Part shown: piece by piece, positions 1 to 8,248 of the stretch
How the letters are laid out: the number at the start of each line of letters is the position of its first letter
Numbering within the stretch: the stretch's first letter is position 1
Notes under the pieces: model-generated
Told to the model about the DNA's origin: nothing
Seen by the model: only the letters and a program-made list of their open reading frames with translations
Database searches by the model: none
Assembly: GCA_017464025.1 (NCBI GenBank)
Contig: JAFUEI010000032.1
Span: forward strand, 1 to 50,942
Direction of reading: 5' to 3'
DNA from: Paludibacteraceae bacterium
GTDB taxonomy: Bacteria; Bacteroidota; Bacteroidia; Bacteroidales; Paludibacteraceae
DNA length: 50,942 bases
Made by a program: the position numbers and the translations under genes

Positions 1-29
1 GGATAAGGATAAGGATAAGGATAAGGAAG
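1..29. repeat. GGATAA hexamer tandem repeat
   Basis: Four perfect GGATAA units and a partial fifth open the window. The array may continue to the left, so its true length cannot be seen. It lies in the intergenic region ahead of the fructan operon and carries no ORF. Confidence 0.8.
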
Positions 30-37
30 TAGAGGCG

Positions 38-61
38 GTATCAGCCAAGATTGGCTGATAC
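38..61. terminator. Perfect palindrome, possible terminator of the upstream gene
   Basis: GTATCAGCCAA (38-48) pairs perfectly with TTGGCTGATAC (51-61) across a 2-nt centre. It could end a transcript entering from the left, or be a protein-binding palindrome. No T-run follows, so a terminator role is uncertain. Confidence 0.4.
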
Positions 62-101
62 ATTCAGCAGGGATGTGGGATGGGCGGATACACGCAGCAG
101 G

Positions 102-162
102 GATGTTGCAAAATGTGTCATATTTGTTGCAATGAAACATCAGTGGCACATTTTGCAACATC
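102..162. promoter_or_regulatory. 16-bp inverted repeat upstream of susC, candidate regulator site
   Basis: GATGTTGCAAAATGTG (102-117) and its exact complement (147-162) flank a 29-nt spacer. The spacer carries a further TTGTTGCAAT copy, so the TTGCAACA-type core occurs three times. The element ends 34 nt before the susC -7 box. Known fructan loci of Bacteroides are activated by a hybrid two-component regulator that binds upstream of susC. A binding site for such a regulator is the natural reading, but no regulator gene lies in this window. Confidence 0.5.
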
Positions 163-196
163 GTTTTTTGTACAGATAAGATAGGTAAAACGCGCG

Positions 197-204
197 TACA
201 TTTG
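197..204 (+). promoter_or_regulatory. Bacteroidetes -7 box (TACATTTG) for the fructan operon
   Basis: TACATTTG matches TAnnTTTG. The nearest TTTG upstream (167-170) is 26 nt away, not the usual 19-21 nt. A poor -33 element fits a promoter that depends on an activator. Transcription would start near 211, giving a leader of about 70 nt. Confidence 0.6.
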
Positions 205-207
205 CAG

Positions 208-254
208 CGGGATTTGGGAAGTCCAAGTTCCCGGGATTTGGAAAGTCCAAGTTC
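208..254 (+). repeat. Two 23-nt direct repeats in the susC leader
   Basis: Positions 208-230 and 232-254 are the same 23-nt sequence with one mismatch (218 versus 242), at a 24-nt period. Each copy contains TTGG and CCAA able to form a small hairpin. They lie between the -7 box and the susC start codon, so they would be in the mRNA leader. Function unknown. Confidence 0.75.
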
Positions 255-281
255 TGCTGTATTGTTTAATTCATTAATCCC

Positions 282-3200
282 ATGAAAAACAAAAGACTTG
301 TTTTAACGTCCTTCTTCGTGATGTTGCTGTCGATTGCTTTTGCCGATGCGCAGGTGACTGCTTCGGGTGTGGTAATTGATGCAGCTACCAGCGAGCCGAT
401 TATCGGCGCGTCGGTGTTGGAGGAAGGTACGACGAACGGAACCATCACGGATTTTGATGGTAATTTCAGTCTCACCGTAGGCAGCAATGCGATGGTGGTG
501 ATTTCGTATGTGGGATACAAGTCCCAGCAATTAGCACCGAGCGCCAACATGCAGGTGCGTCTGTCGGAAGACAGCGAGGTGCTGGAAGAAGTAGTAGTGA
601 CGGGTTACACGACCCAGCGCAAGGCGGACCTGACGGGTTCGGTGGCCGTGGTTCAGACGGACGAGTTGAAGACGGCGAGCAACACGGACCCGATGCGTGC
701 GCTGCAGGGCCGCGTAGCGGGTGTGACGATTACGAGCGACGGTTCGCCTTCGGGCACTGGTACGGTGAGGATTCGCGGTATCGGTTCGTTCAACTCGTCG
801 CAGGACCCGCTATACATCATTGACGGCGTTCCGACGACCTCGACGCTGAACTCGCTGAACATGAACGATATCGAGTCGATGCAGGTGCTGAAAGATGCGG
901 CATCGGCTTCTATATACGGTTCGCGTGCGGCGAACGGCGTGATTATCATCACGACGCGTAAGGGAAAGAAGAGCGACAAGGTGAATGTGGACTTCTCGGC
1001 CAACCTGACGGCCCAGATGTACAGTCCGCAGACGATGATGCGGCTGAGCAACACGGCCGAGTATGCAACGGCGATGGCCCAGGCGGCGATGAACGACGGG
1101 TTGAATCCGGAGATGTATGCGAACAACTACGGCTTGACGCTGAATGCGGCCGACGGCACTCATATATCGGCCTACGACCCTGCGACGGGAACGATGCGGG
1201 ACTTTACGGTGAACGGTCTGTATGACGGTTACATCAACAACAAGAAGACGATGCGTTTCAGCGACACGGACTGGCTGAAAGAGATCAGCCGCACGGGTTT
1301 TCTGCAGCATTATGACCTTTCGATATCGCATGCGACGGACCGTTCGAGCGTATTGGTATCGGTAGGCTACAAGAACAACCAGGGTATATTGAAATACACG
1401 AATTTCGACAACATCTCGGCGCGTGTGAACAGCACGCTGAAGATCAGCAAGTATGTGTCGATAGGTGAGAACCTGACGGTGACGCACACGAACCAGGTGG
1501 ACTGCCACCCGATGGAGAACGCACTGAAGATGGCTCCAACGGTGCCGGTATATGAAGAGGACGGCGTGACGTTCTCGGGTCCTGTAGGAGGCATGAGCGA
1601 CCGTCAGAACCCGTTGCGCGAGCTGTATCACAACCGCGACAACGCGCTGAAGGTATGGCGCATCTTCGGCAACGCGTACTTGGACATCACTCCGGTGAAG
1701 GGTCTGACGATCCGTTCGAACTTCGGTTTGGACTATGATGCGGCGAACATTCACAGCGTGACCTACACGTGGCATTCGGACGTAGTGAACAACTCGACCC
1801 CGAGTACGACGGTATCGCAGGCGAACGACCTGAAGTGGACATGGTCGAACACGGTGAACTACAACTTCACGGTAGCGCAGGACCACACGCTGAACATCCT
1901 GGCGGGTATGGAACTTCACAGCCAGCGGCGTGTGGACTTCTCGAGCTATGCTCAGATGTTTGCGATAGAGAACTACAAATACATGTGGCCGAACGCGGCA
2001 ACGGGTACGCAGCGTGCGACAGGCATCGAGGAGGGCTACAACCTGGTATCGTTCTTCGGCAAGATTGACTACAACTGGCGCGACCTTGTGCTGGCATCGG
2101 TGACGATGCGCGGTGACGGTTCGAGCCGTTTCGGCAAGAACAACCGCTTCGGCTTCTTCCCCGCCGTGACATTAGGTTACCGTGTGTCGCAGCACATAGA
2201 TCAGGACTGGCTTGACGACTGGAAGATCCGTGCCTCTTGGGGCCAGACGGGTAACCAGGCCATCTCGAACTACGCCCGCTACGGCTTGTATGCCGCAACG
2301 TACGGCGGCGACCGTAACCAGTCAACCGCCTACGACCTTGCGCTGATGGGTTCGGGCATCTTCCCTTCGGGCTATCTTGCCACGCAGTCGCAGAACGACA
2401 ACCTGAAATGGGAGACGACGGAGCAGTGGAACGTAGGTACGGACTTTGCGTTCCTGCACAACAGCCTCTACGGAACGATTGACGGCTACGTGAAGGACGT
2501 GAAAGACATGCTTATCAACCCGGCCTATTTAGGTTCGATGGGTGAAGGCGGAGCATCGTGGCTGAACGGTCCGAGCCTGCGCAACTGGGGTATGGAATTC
2601 GCTCTGGGCTGGCGTCAGACGACGGACTTCGGCCTGTACTACAACATCAGCGGCAACCTTGACTTCTTCCGCAGCCGCGTAACGTATCTGCCGGAGACGA
2701 CGACGGGCAGCTACGTGCACACGGCGACGGAGAACCTTGTGGAATCCAGACAGCCGTACGGCTCCATCGTAGGATATGTAGTGGACGGTCTGTACCAGAG
2801 CCGCGAGGAGGTGCTTGCGAGCGGTCAGGAGAACGCGCGCGTAGGCGGTCTGAAATATGCCGACCTGGACGGCAACGGCATTATCAACGAGCGCGACCAG
2901 ACGTGGATATACAATCCGGTGCCCGCCTGCTCGTGGGGCTTGAACTTCGAGTTGAAGTACAAAGGAATGGACTTCTCGATGTTCTGGCAGGGCGTAGCCG
3001 GCAAGGACGTGTATAACAACCAGAAGTTCCAGACGGACTTCTACAGTCTGACGGATGCGGGTTCGAACAAGGGCAACCGTATGCTCGGCGCTTGGACAAC
3101 GGCGAACACGGGGAGCACGATACCTGCATTGACAACGAACAACACGGGCAACGAAGGCCGCGCGAGCAGCTACTTTGTAGAGAACGGCTCTTACGGCAAG

Positions 3201-3401
3201 CTTCGTCAGGTGCAGATAGGCTACAGTCTGCCGACGAACATCATCAGCCGTGCGCTGATGACGAATCTGCGCTTCTACGTATCGGGCGAGAACCTGCTGA
3301 CCATCAAGAGCCGCTCGCTGACGTGCTCCGACCCGGAGAACCCGGACTGGAACTATCCTCTGAGCCTCTCACTGTCCTTCGGACTTCAAGTCGGATTCTA
3401 A
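282..3401 (+). CDS. SusC-like TonB-dependent transporter of the fructan locus
   Basis: Outer-membrane transporter that would import fructo-oligosaccharides using TonB energy, with SusD as its lid. The 1039-aa product begins with a signal peptide (MKNKRLVLTSFFVMLLSIAF) ending near residue 23. A carboxypeptidase-regulatory-like domain follows (about 25-100), then the EEVVVTGYTTQRK segment and a plug domain with the SusC-type DGVP and GSRAANGVIIITT motifs. The rest is a long beta-barrel ending in an aromatic residue (GLQVGF). Length is normal for SusC. It is the first gene of a seven-gene operon whose order matches the levan locus of Bacteroides thetaiotaomicron (BT1763 to BT1757). Fructan as substrate is inferred from the GH32 genes behind it. 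The ATG at 282 is the only start that keeps the signal peptide. Confidence 0.95.
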   Translation: MKNKRLVLTSFFVMLLSIAFADAQVTASGVVIDAATSEPIIGASVLEEGTTNGTITDFDGNFSLTVGSNAMVVISYVGYKSQQLAPSANMQVRLSEDSEVLEEVVVTGYTTQRKADLTGSVAVVQTDELKTASNTDPMRALQGRVAGVTITSDGSPSGTGTVRIRGIGSFNSSQDPLYIIDGVPTTSTLNSLNMNDIESMQVLKDAASASIYGSRAANGVIIITTRKGKKSDKVNVDFSANLTAQMYSPQTMMRLSNTAEYATAMAQAAMNDGLNPEMYANNYGLTLNAADGTHISAYDPATGTMRDFTVNGLYDGYINNKKTMRFSDTDWLKEISRTGFLQHYDLSISHATDRSSVLVSVGYKNNQGILKYTNFDNISARVNSTLKISKYVSIGENLTVTHTNQVDCHPMENALKMAPTVPVYEEDGVTFSGPVGGMSDRQNPLRELYHNRDNALKVWRIFGNAYLDITPVKGLTIRSNFGLDYDAANIHSVTYTWHSDVVNNSTPSTTVSQANDLKWTWSNTVNYNFTVAQDHTLNILAGMELHSQRRVDFSSYAQMFAIENYKYMWPNAATGTQRATGIEEGYNLVSFFGKIDYNWRDLVLASVTMRGDGSSRFGKNNRFGFFPAVTLGYRVSQHIDQDWLDDWKIRASWGQTGNQAISNYARYGLYAATYGGDRNQSTAYDLALMGSGIFPSGYLATQSQNDNLKWETTEQWNVGTDFAFLHNSLYGTIDGYVKDVKDMLINPAYLGSMGEGGASWLNGPSLRNWGMEFALGWRQTTDFGLYYNISGNLDFFRSRVTYLPETTTGSYVHTATENLVESRQPYGSIVGYVVDGLYQSREEVLASGQENARVGGLKYADLDGNGIINERDQTWIYNPVPACSWGLNFELKYKGMDFSMFWQGVAGKDVYNNQKFQTDFYSLTDAGSNKGNRMLGAWTTANTGSTIPALTTNNTGNEGRASSYFVENGSYGKLRQVQIGYSLPTNIISRALMTNLRFYVSGENLLTIKSRSLTCSDPENPDWNYPLSLSLSFGLQVGF

Positions 3402-3421
3402 ACTAAAAAACACCTACGAAT

Positions 3422-5173
3422 ATGAAAACGCAAACAATAAACAAGATATTGTCAATGAGCGTAGCGGCGATGCTCTTTCCCGCGCTGTTCTCTTCTTGCG
3501 ACAACTACCTGACGGTGGAGCCCCAGGGCGTAATCAGCGAAGAGCTTGCGATGGACGAACCTGACAAGATGGTAACGGCCGCATACGCGAAATTAGGTGA
3601 CGACTGGTACACCTATCCGTTCAACATGTGGCCCTACGGCGACGTAACGAGCGACGATGCGATGAAGGGCGGTTCGGGCACGACGGACACGAACTACCAC
3701 CCGTTTGAGGTATGGAGTTCGCTGACGGCCTCTTCTCCTGACCACATGGACGAGATGTGGTATCACCTGTACTGCAGCGTGAGCCGCTGCAACCGCGCTT
3801 TGGTGTCGCTTGCGGACCACGGCGACAAGATGGATGCGGAGACGCGCAAGATCAGAGAGGCGGAAGTGCGCTTCCTGCGTGCTCACTTCTACTTCAAGTT
3901 AGTGCAGATATGGAACCAGGTGCCCTGGATAGACGAAGAAGTATATCGCGTGCACAGCGAGGAGCAGACCCGCAACGATGCGTTTACGCATGAGGAGCTG
4001 ATGCAGAAGATCGTGGATGACTTCAAGTTCGCCTACGACAATCTGCCCGAGGCTCAGGCGGAAGGCGGCCGTGCGAACAAGATTGCGGCGGCGGCCTATT
4101 TAGCCAAGTGCTATCTGACGATGGCCTGGGGCAACGGCTACGAAGCCGAGACGGGCGTGGACCATATCAACACATCGTACATGCAGTCGGTGATTACGTA
4201 CACGGATGTGGTGGCGAACTCGAGCTACGGCTACCTGGAGGATTTCGGCGACATCTTCCTGCCGGAGAACAAGAACTCGAAGGAGAGCATCTTTGCCGTT
4301 CAGCACTCGAACTACGAGGAGGACAACACGCTTTACGGCCGTGCGAACTGGAGCAACATGCTGAACGGCTGCTGGCAGATGTGGTCGTGCGGCTGGGACT
4401 TCCACAAGCCGACCCAGAATCTGGTGAACGCGTTCAAGACGGAAGGCGGTCTGCCGATGTTTGACACATACAACGACGTGACAGCGTATCCTATAAACGG
4501 CGCTCCGACGGCCCAGAAATGGGACCCGCGGTTGTTCCATACGGTAGGTATGCCGACGTTCCCGTACAAATACGAGGCGGAATACACGATGACGAAGGAC
4601 AACAGCCGTACGCCGAACACCTACGGCTATTACGCTTCGCTGAAAGAAGTGCCCCAGCGCAGCAAGGGGGAGCACTATGACAACCCGTGGCAGGCTTTCG
4701 GCATGAACGACTACGTGCTGCGCTATACGGACGTGATGCTGATGCGTGCGGAGGCGATGATAGAGACGGGCAATCTGGAAGGTGCGCGCGGCATCATCAA
4801 CGACATCCGGCAGCGTGCGAAGAACAGCGTAAGCAAGCACATCGGCTATGCCGCCGACCAGTGCGAGATAAACCTGTATCCTGCCAGCGACTTCGACAGC
4901 AAAGAGAAAGCGCGTCTGCGTCTGCAGTGGGAGCGCCGTCTGGAGATGGCGATGGAGAACGGACGGTTCTTCGACCTGCGCCGCTGGGGCATTGCATCGG
5001 AGACGCTGAACAAATTCTTCGAGGTGGAGAAAAACAGTGTGTATGAGGGTCAGACCTATGCGCAGTACTACGGCGACGCACACTTCACCACCGGCAAGAA
5101 CGAGTATTTCCCCATCCCGTACATCCAGTTGTTCTATGTACCGGGTCTTTATACCCAGAACAAAGGATATTAA
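3422..5173 (+). CDS. SusD-like surface glycan-binding lipoprotein
   Basis: Partner of SusC that captures oligosaccharides at the cell surface and closes over the transporter. The 583-aa product has a lipoprotein signal ending in FSSCDNYL, so the mature protein starts at that Cys. A SusD N-terminal region follows (VEPQGVISEE and onward) and a RagB/SusD C-terminal domain with the typical DVMLMRAEAMIETG, LQWERRLEMAMENGRFFDLRRWG and EYFPIP segments. It starts 20 nt after susC and is surely co-transcribed. Substrate range is inferred from the operon as fructan. Confidence 0.95.
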   Translation: MKTQTINKILSMSVAAMLFPALFSSCDNYLTVEPQGVISEELAMDEPDKMVTAAYAKLGDDWYTYPFNMWPYGDVTSDDAMKGGSGTTDTNYHPFEVWSSLTASSPDHMDEMWYHLYCSVSRCNRALVSLADHGDKMDAETRKIREAEVRFLRAHFYFKLVQIWNQVPWIDEEVYRVHSEEQTRNDAFTHEELMQKIVDDFKFAYDNLPEAQAEGGRANKIAAAAYLAKCYLTMAWGNGYEAETGVDHINTSYMQSVITYTDVVANSSYGYLEDFGDIFLPENKNSKESIFAVQHSNYEEDNTLYGRANWSNMLNGCWQMWSCGWDFHKPTQNLVNAFKTEGGLPMFDTYNDVTAYPINGAPTAQKWDPRLFHTVGMPTFPYKYEAEYTMTKDNSRTPNTYGYYASLKEVPQRSKGEHYDNPWQAFGMNDYVLRYTDVMLMRAEAMIETGNLEGARGIINDIRQRAKNSVSKHIGYAADQCEINLYPASDFDSKEKARLRLQWERRLEMAMENGRFFDLRRWGIASETLNKFFEVEKNSVYEGQTYAQYYGDAHFTTGKNEYFPIPYIQLFYVPGLYTQNKGY

Positions 5174-5209
5174 TGTAACAGACTACAGACAATCAAAACA
5201 GCAAGAGTT

Positions 5210-6709
5210 ATGAAAACCAAATCAATCATATTAGCAAGTGTGGCAGCCCTCCTGCTTTCGGCGTGCGGCGAGAAGGAGTATGAGCGTCAGGCGATGGTCT
5301 TGGCGGCCCCTGATGCAGAGCAGATAAAGGGCGAGCTTGTGGGCGACGACTACGTGTGGACGTGGGGGGCGCAGCAGGCTTCGATGCAGGTGACGGTTTA
5401 TCGTGAAGGCACCATCAATTCTTCGGAAGTGGTGAGCGGCAAGAACAGCTATACGCACAGCAATGTGCCGACGAACGTAGCGTTCGAGTATGTATTCAAA
5501 CAGACGGACGGTACGAATTTCTCGTTGGGCGTAGTGAAGGCTTATACGCGTGAGGGTGCGACGAGCATCAGCGGCGTTCAGATGAGCCAGGTGGAGAAGC
5601 CGGCCGGCTATGACGCGAAGGTAGAGTGGAACCGCGCAGAGGATGCGACGTCGATCCAGTTAGCCGCGACGAACGGCGAGCGGTCGATAGCCGAGACGTT
5701 AGCCGGTACGGCCACGGAATATCTGATAGAGAACGTTGTGGTAGGCGAAACGTGGGAAGTGAAGCTGACGGCGGTGAATGCGAAAGGCAGTGCGCTTGCT
5801 GCCAGTTCGTCGCTGCGCATCGGCAAGACGCAGATAGGTTTCCTGAGCACGTATGCCACTCCGGAGGCTCTGGTCGCTGACGGTGACGACGACGAGGCTT
5901 CGGCCTGGCTGTGGCTGCACGAGACGTATCCGACGGCGCAATATGTGCCGTTCAGCAGCATCACATCGGAGAGCGTATTGGAGCCTTACCGCGTGCTGTT
6001 CTGGCTGCGCGACCTGGAAGGTGTAAGCGAGGCTGACGTATGGGCCATACCTTCGGATGTAGAGGCGGCAACGCCGTCGATTCAGGCATGGTACAAGGCA
6101 GGCGGTAGTCTGCTGCTGTGGAGCCACGCGACGGTGTATATCGGTCACCTCGGCCGCTTCAACTTGGACGAGATGAAGCAGAACGACCATGCGTTCGGCT
6201 TCGGCGAAGGCGGCATCAACAACGACGTATGGAAGATGGCGGTGGAGCTGTATCCTGACCACAAGTTCAAGAAAGACCACTCGACGCATCCGATATACCG
6301 CGGCTTGGAGGTGGAGACGACGGCAGATACGAAGCTGATAGCCTTCAAGGGTCCGGGCTGGACCGAGGACCACAACTGTCTCTACTTCAACCTTGCGAGC
6401 GCGTGGACGGGCATAGGCAACCAGGAAGAGGCCTGCTACAGCCAGCTGACCAATACCTACGGCGTATATCCGCTTGGCACCTGGGATAGCCAGATATGGT
6501 GGGTAAGCCAGTTCAACGTGTTCGAGGCACAGCAGGGCAACACCGACTTCAAGGGGACGATCCTTTGCGTGGGCAACGGCGGCTGCGAGTTTTCGATGAA
6601 GAACGCGGACGGCACCCCCGACAAGAGCGCACATCCGAAGAACAACATCTATCAGGACAATGTGCTCAAGCTGGCGGAGAATGCCCTGGAATATCTAAAG
6701 ACGCGCTAA
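5210..6709 (+). CDS. Surface glycan-binding lipoprotein, BT1761-like (DUF4960 type)
   Basis: Occupies the place of the fructan-binding SusE/F-like protein that follows susD in levan loci. The 499-aa product has a lipoprotein signal peptide with the lipobox LLLSAC near residue 19. Beta-rich, Ig/fibronectin-like repeats follow (roughly 35-210), then a C-terminal region from about 215 with many Trp residues (ETYPTAQYVPF, GGSLLLWSHATVYIG, WWVSQFNVFEAQQGN). I assign that region to the DUF4960 family from memory of levan-locus proteins. No catalytic residues are recognisable. The next gene starts 1 nt after its stop, so translation is probably coupled. Confidence 0.8.
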   Translation: MKTKSIILASVAALLLSACGEKEYERQAMVLAAPDAEQIKGELVGDDYVWTWGAQQASMQVTVYREGTINSSEVVSGKNSYTHSNVPTNVAFEYVFKQTDGTNFSLGVVKAYTREGATSISGVQMSQVEKPAGYDAKVEWNRAEDATSIQLAATNGERSIAETLAGTATEYLIENVVVGETWEVKLTAVNAKGSALAASSSLRIGKTQIGFLSTYATPEALVADGDDDEASAWLWLHETYPTAQYVPFSSITSESVLEPYRVLFWLRDLEGVSEADVWAIPSDVEAATPSIQAWYKAGGSLLLWSHATVYIGHLGRFNLDEMKQNDHAFGFGEGGINNDVWKMAVELYPDHKFKKDHSTHPIYRGLEVETTADTKLIAFKGPGWTEDHNCLYFNLASAWTGIGNQEEACYSQLTNTYGVYPLGTWDSQIWWVSQFNVFEAQQGNTDFKGTILCVGNGGCEFSMKNADGTPDKSAHPKNNIYQDNVLKLAENALEYLKTR

Positions 6710-6710
6710 G

Positions 6711-8225
6711 ATGAACCGCATACGGAAACATGTGTATGCAGCGATGGCGGCCGCCGGTATGGTGGCTGCCATGGCTGCCTGCACGCCGGTCAATCCGGCG
6801 GACGAGCCGACCCGTCCTTCGGGAGGGGACAGCGTACCGGCGACACCGGTTGTGGAAGGCGGCCGCAACGAGCAATACCGCCCGCAGGTGCATTTCACGC
6901 CGTACAAGAACTGGATGAACGACCCGAACGGGATGGTGTATTACGACGGTGTGTATCACCTGTTCTACCAGTACAACCCGCGGGGGAACGACTGGGGGAA
7001 CATGTCGTGGGGTCATGCCACATCGCCGGACATGATCCGCTGGACGGAGCAGCCGGTGGCGCTGACGCATGACGAGCTGGGGGACATCTTCTCGGGTTCG
7101 GCCGTGATAGACAAAGACAACACGGCGGGCTTCGGCAAGAACGCGATGGTGGCGCTATACACGTCGGCATCGGGCGTGCAGCAGCAATCGTTGGCCTACA
7201 GCACGGACGGCGGCAAGTCATTCACCCGCTACGGGGGTAATCCGGTGATACACAACGATGATGACAACCTGCGCGACCCGAAAGTGTTCTGGCACGAGGA
7301 GTCGGGCAAATGGGTGATGGCATTGGCCAAGGGCTGGAAGATGGGCATAGAATTCTACACCTCTCCGGACCTGAAGAACTGGACTCATGCGAGCACGTTC
7401 TTCCGGGAGTTGCAGGGTCGTCCGAGTCTGCAATGGGAATGTCCTGACCTCATCCGGTTCGGCGAGCGGTGGGTACTGCTTGTGAGCGTGAATCCGGGCG
7501 GTCCGCTGCTTGGTTCGGGGACGATGTATTTCGTAGGCGATTTTGACGGCACGACGTTCACGGCTGACGAACTGGACTATCCGCTCTGGTTGGACTACGG
7601 CATGGACAACTATGCCGGTGTGACGTGGAGCAACACGGGCGAAAGGAAGGTGATGATAGGCTGGATGAACAACTGGCAGTATGCGGGTGCTGTACCCTGC
7701 TCGCCGTGGCGTTCGGCCATGACCCTTCCGCGCGAGCTGCAGCTGACGGAATACAACGGCAAGCCGATATTGGCCAGCACCGTGGTGAAAGAAGCAGACG
7801 GAATAGCGGGCGAATGGAAGGCGGCCGGCAGCGAGTTGGACTGCGAGGACGCCTACCAGCTGCGCATCACCATCGGCTTGGACAAGAACAGCACGATTGT
7901 GCTGTCCAACCCGTTCGGGGAGAAGTATGAACTGAACGTGACAGCTTCGAGCCGCGAGATCGTGTGCAAACGCAACGCCTCGACGGGGGATACATCGTTC
8001 AACGGTTTCTTCTCGGTGCCGTCGATGCGTGCGCCGCTGAACACGGAAGGCGAGCGCGTGACGCTGGATATCTTCGTGGACCAGTCGTCGGTGGAGGTAT
8101 TCACCCAAAACGGAAGCATGGCGATGACGAATCTGGTATTCCCGAAAGAAATGTACAACCGTCTGACGGTTTCCGGTACGGAATTTGAAGCGAAAGTGCG
8201 TGAACTGAAGAGTATCTATAAATAA
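6711..8225 (+). CDS. GH32 fructan hydrolase, lipoprotein (endo-levanase position)
   Basis: Hydrolyses beta-fructan links. The 504-aa product has a signal peptide with a lipobox ending at Cys24 (AAMAACTPV), which suggests surface or outer-membrane anchoring. The five-bladed GH32 propeller carries the expected motifs: WMNDPNG with nucleophile Asp71, RDP with Asp189 (transition-state stabiliser) and WECPDL with acid/base Glu243. A beta-sandwich domain follows from about 360. Its place after the glycan-binding protein matches BT1760, a surface endo-levanase, so it probably makes the oligosaccharides SusCD imports. Levan versus inulin preference cannot be read from the sequence. Confidence 0.9.
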   Translation: MNRIRKHVYAAMAAAGMVAAMAACTPVNPADEPTRPSGGDSVPATPVVEGGRNEQYRPQVHFTPYKNWMNDPNGMVYYDGVYHLFYQYNPRGNDWGNMSWGHATSPDMIRWTEQPVALTHDELGDIFSGSAVIDKDNTAGFGKNAMVALYTSASGVQQQSLAYSTDGGKSFTRYGGNPVIHNDDDNLRDPKVFWHEESGKWVMALAKGWKMGIEFYTSPDLKNWTHASTFFRELQGRPSLQWECPDLIRFGERWVLLVSVNPGGPLLGSGTMYFVGDFDGTTFTADELDYPLWLDYGMDNYAGVTWSNTGERKVMIGWMNNWQYAGAVPCSPWRSAMTLPRELQLTEYNGKPILASTVVKEADGIAGEWKAAGSELDCEDAYQLRITIGLDKNSTIVLSNPFGEKYELNVTASSREIVCKRNASTGDTSFNGFFSVPSMRAPLNTEGERVTLDIFVDQSSVEVFTQNGSMAMTNLVFPKEMYNRLTVSGTEFEAKVRELKSIYK

Positions 8226-8248
8226 CCCTGCAAACACAACCACGTGAT

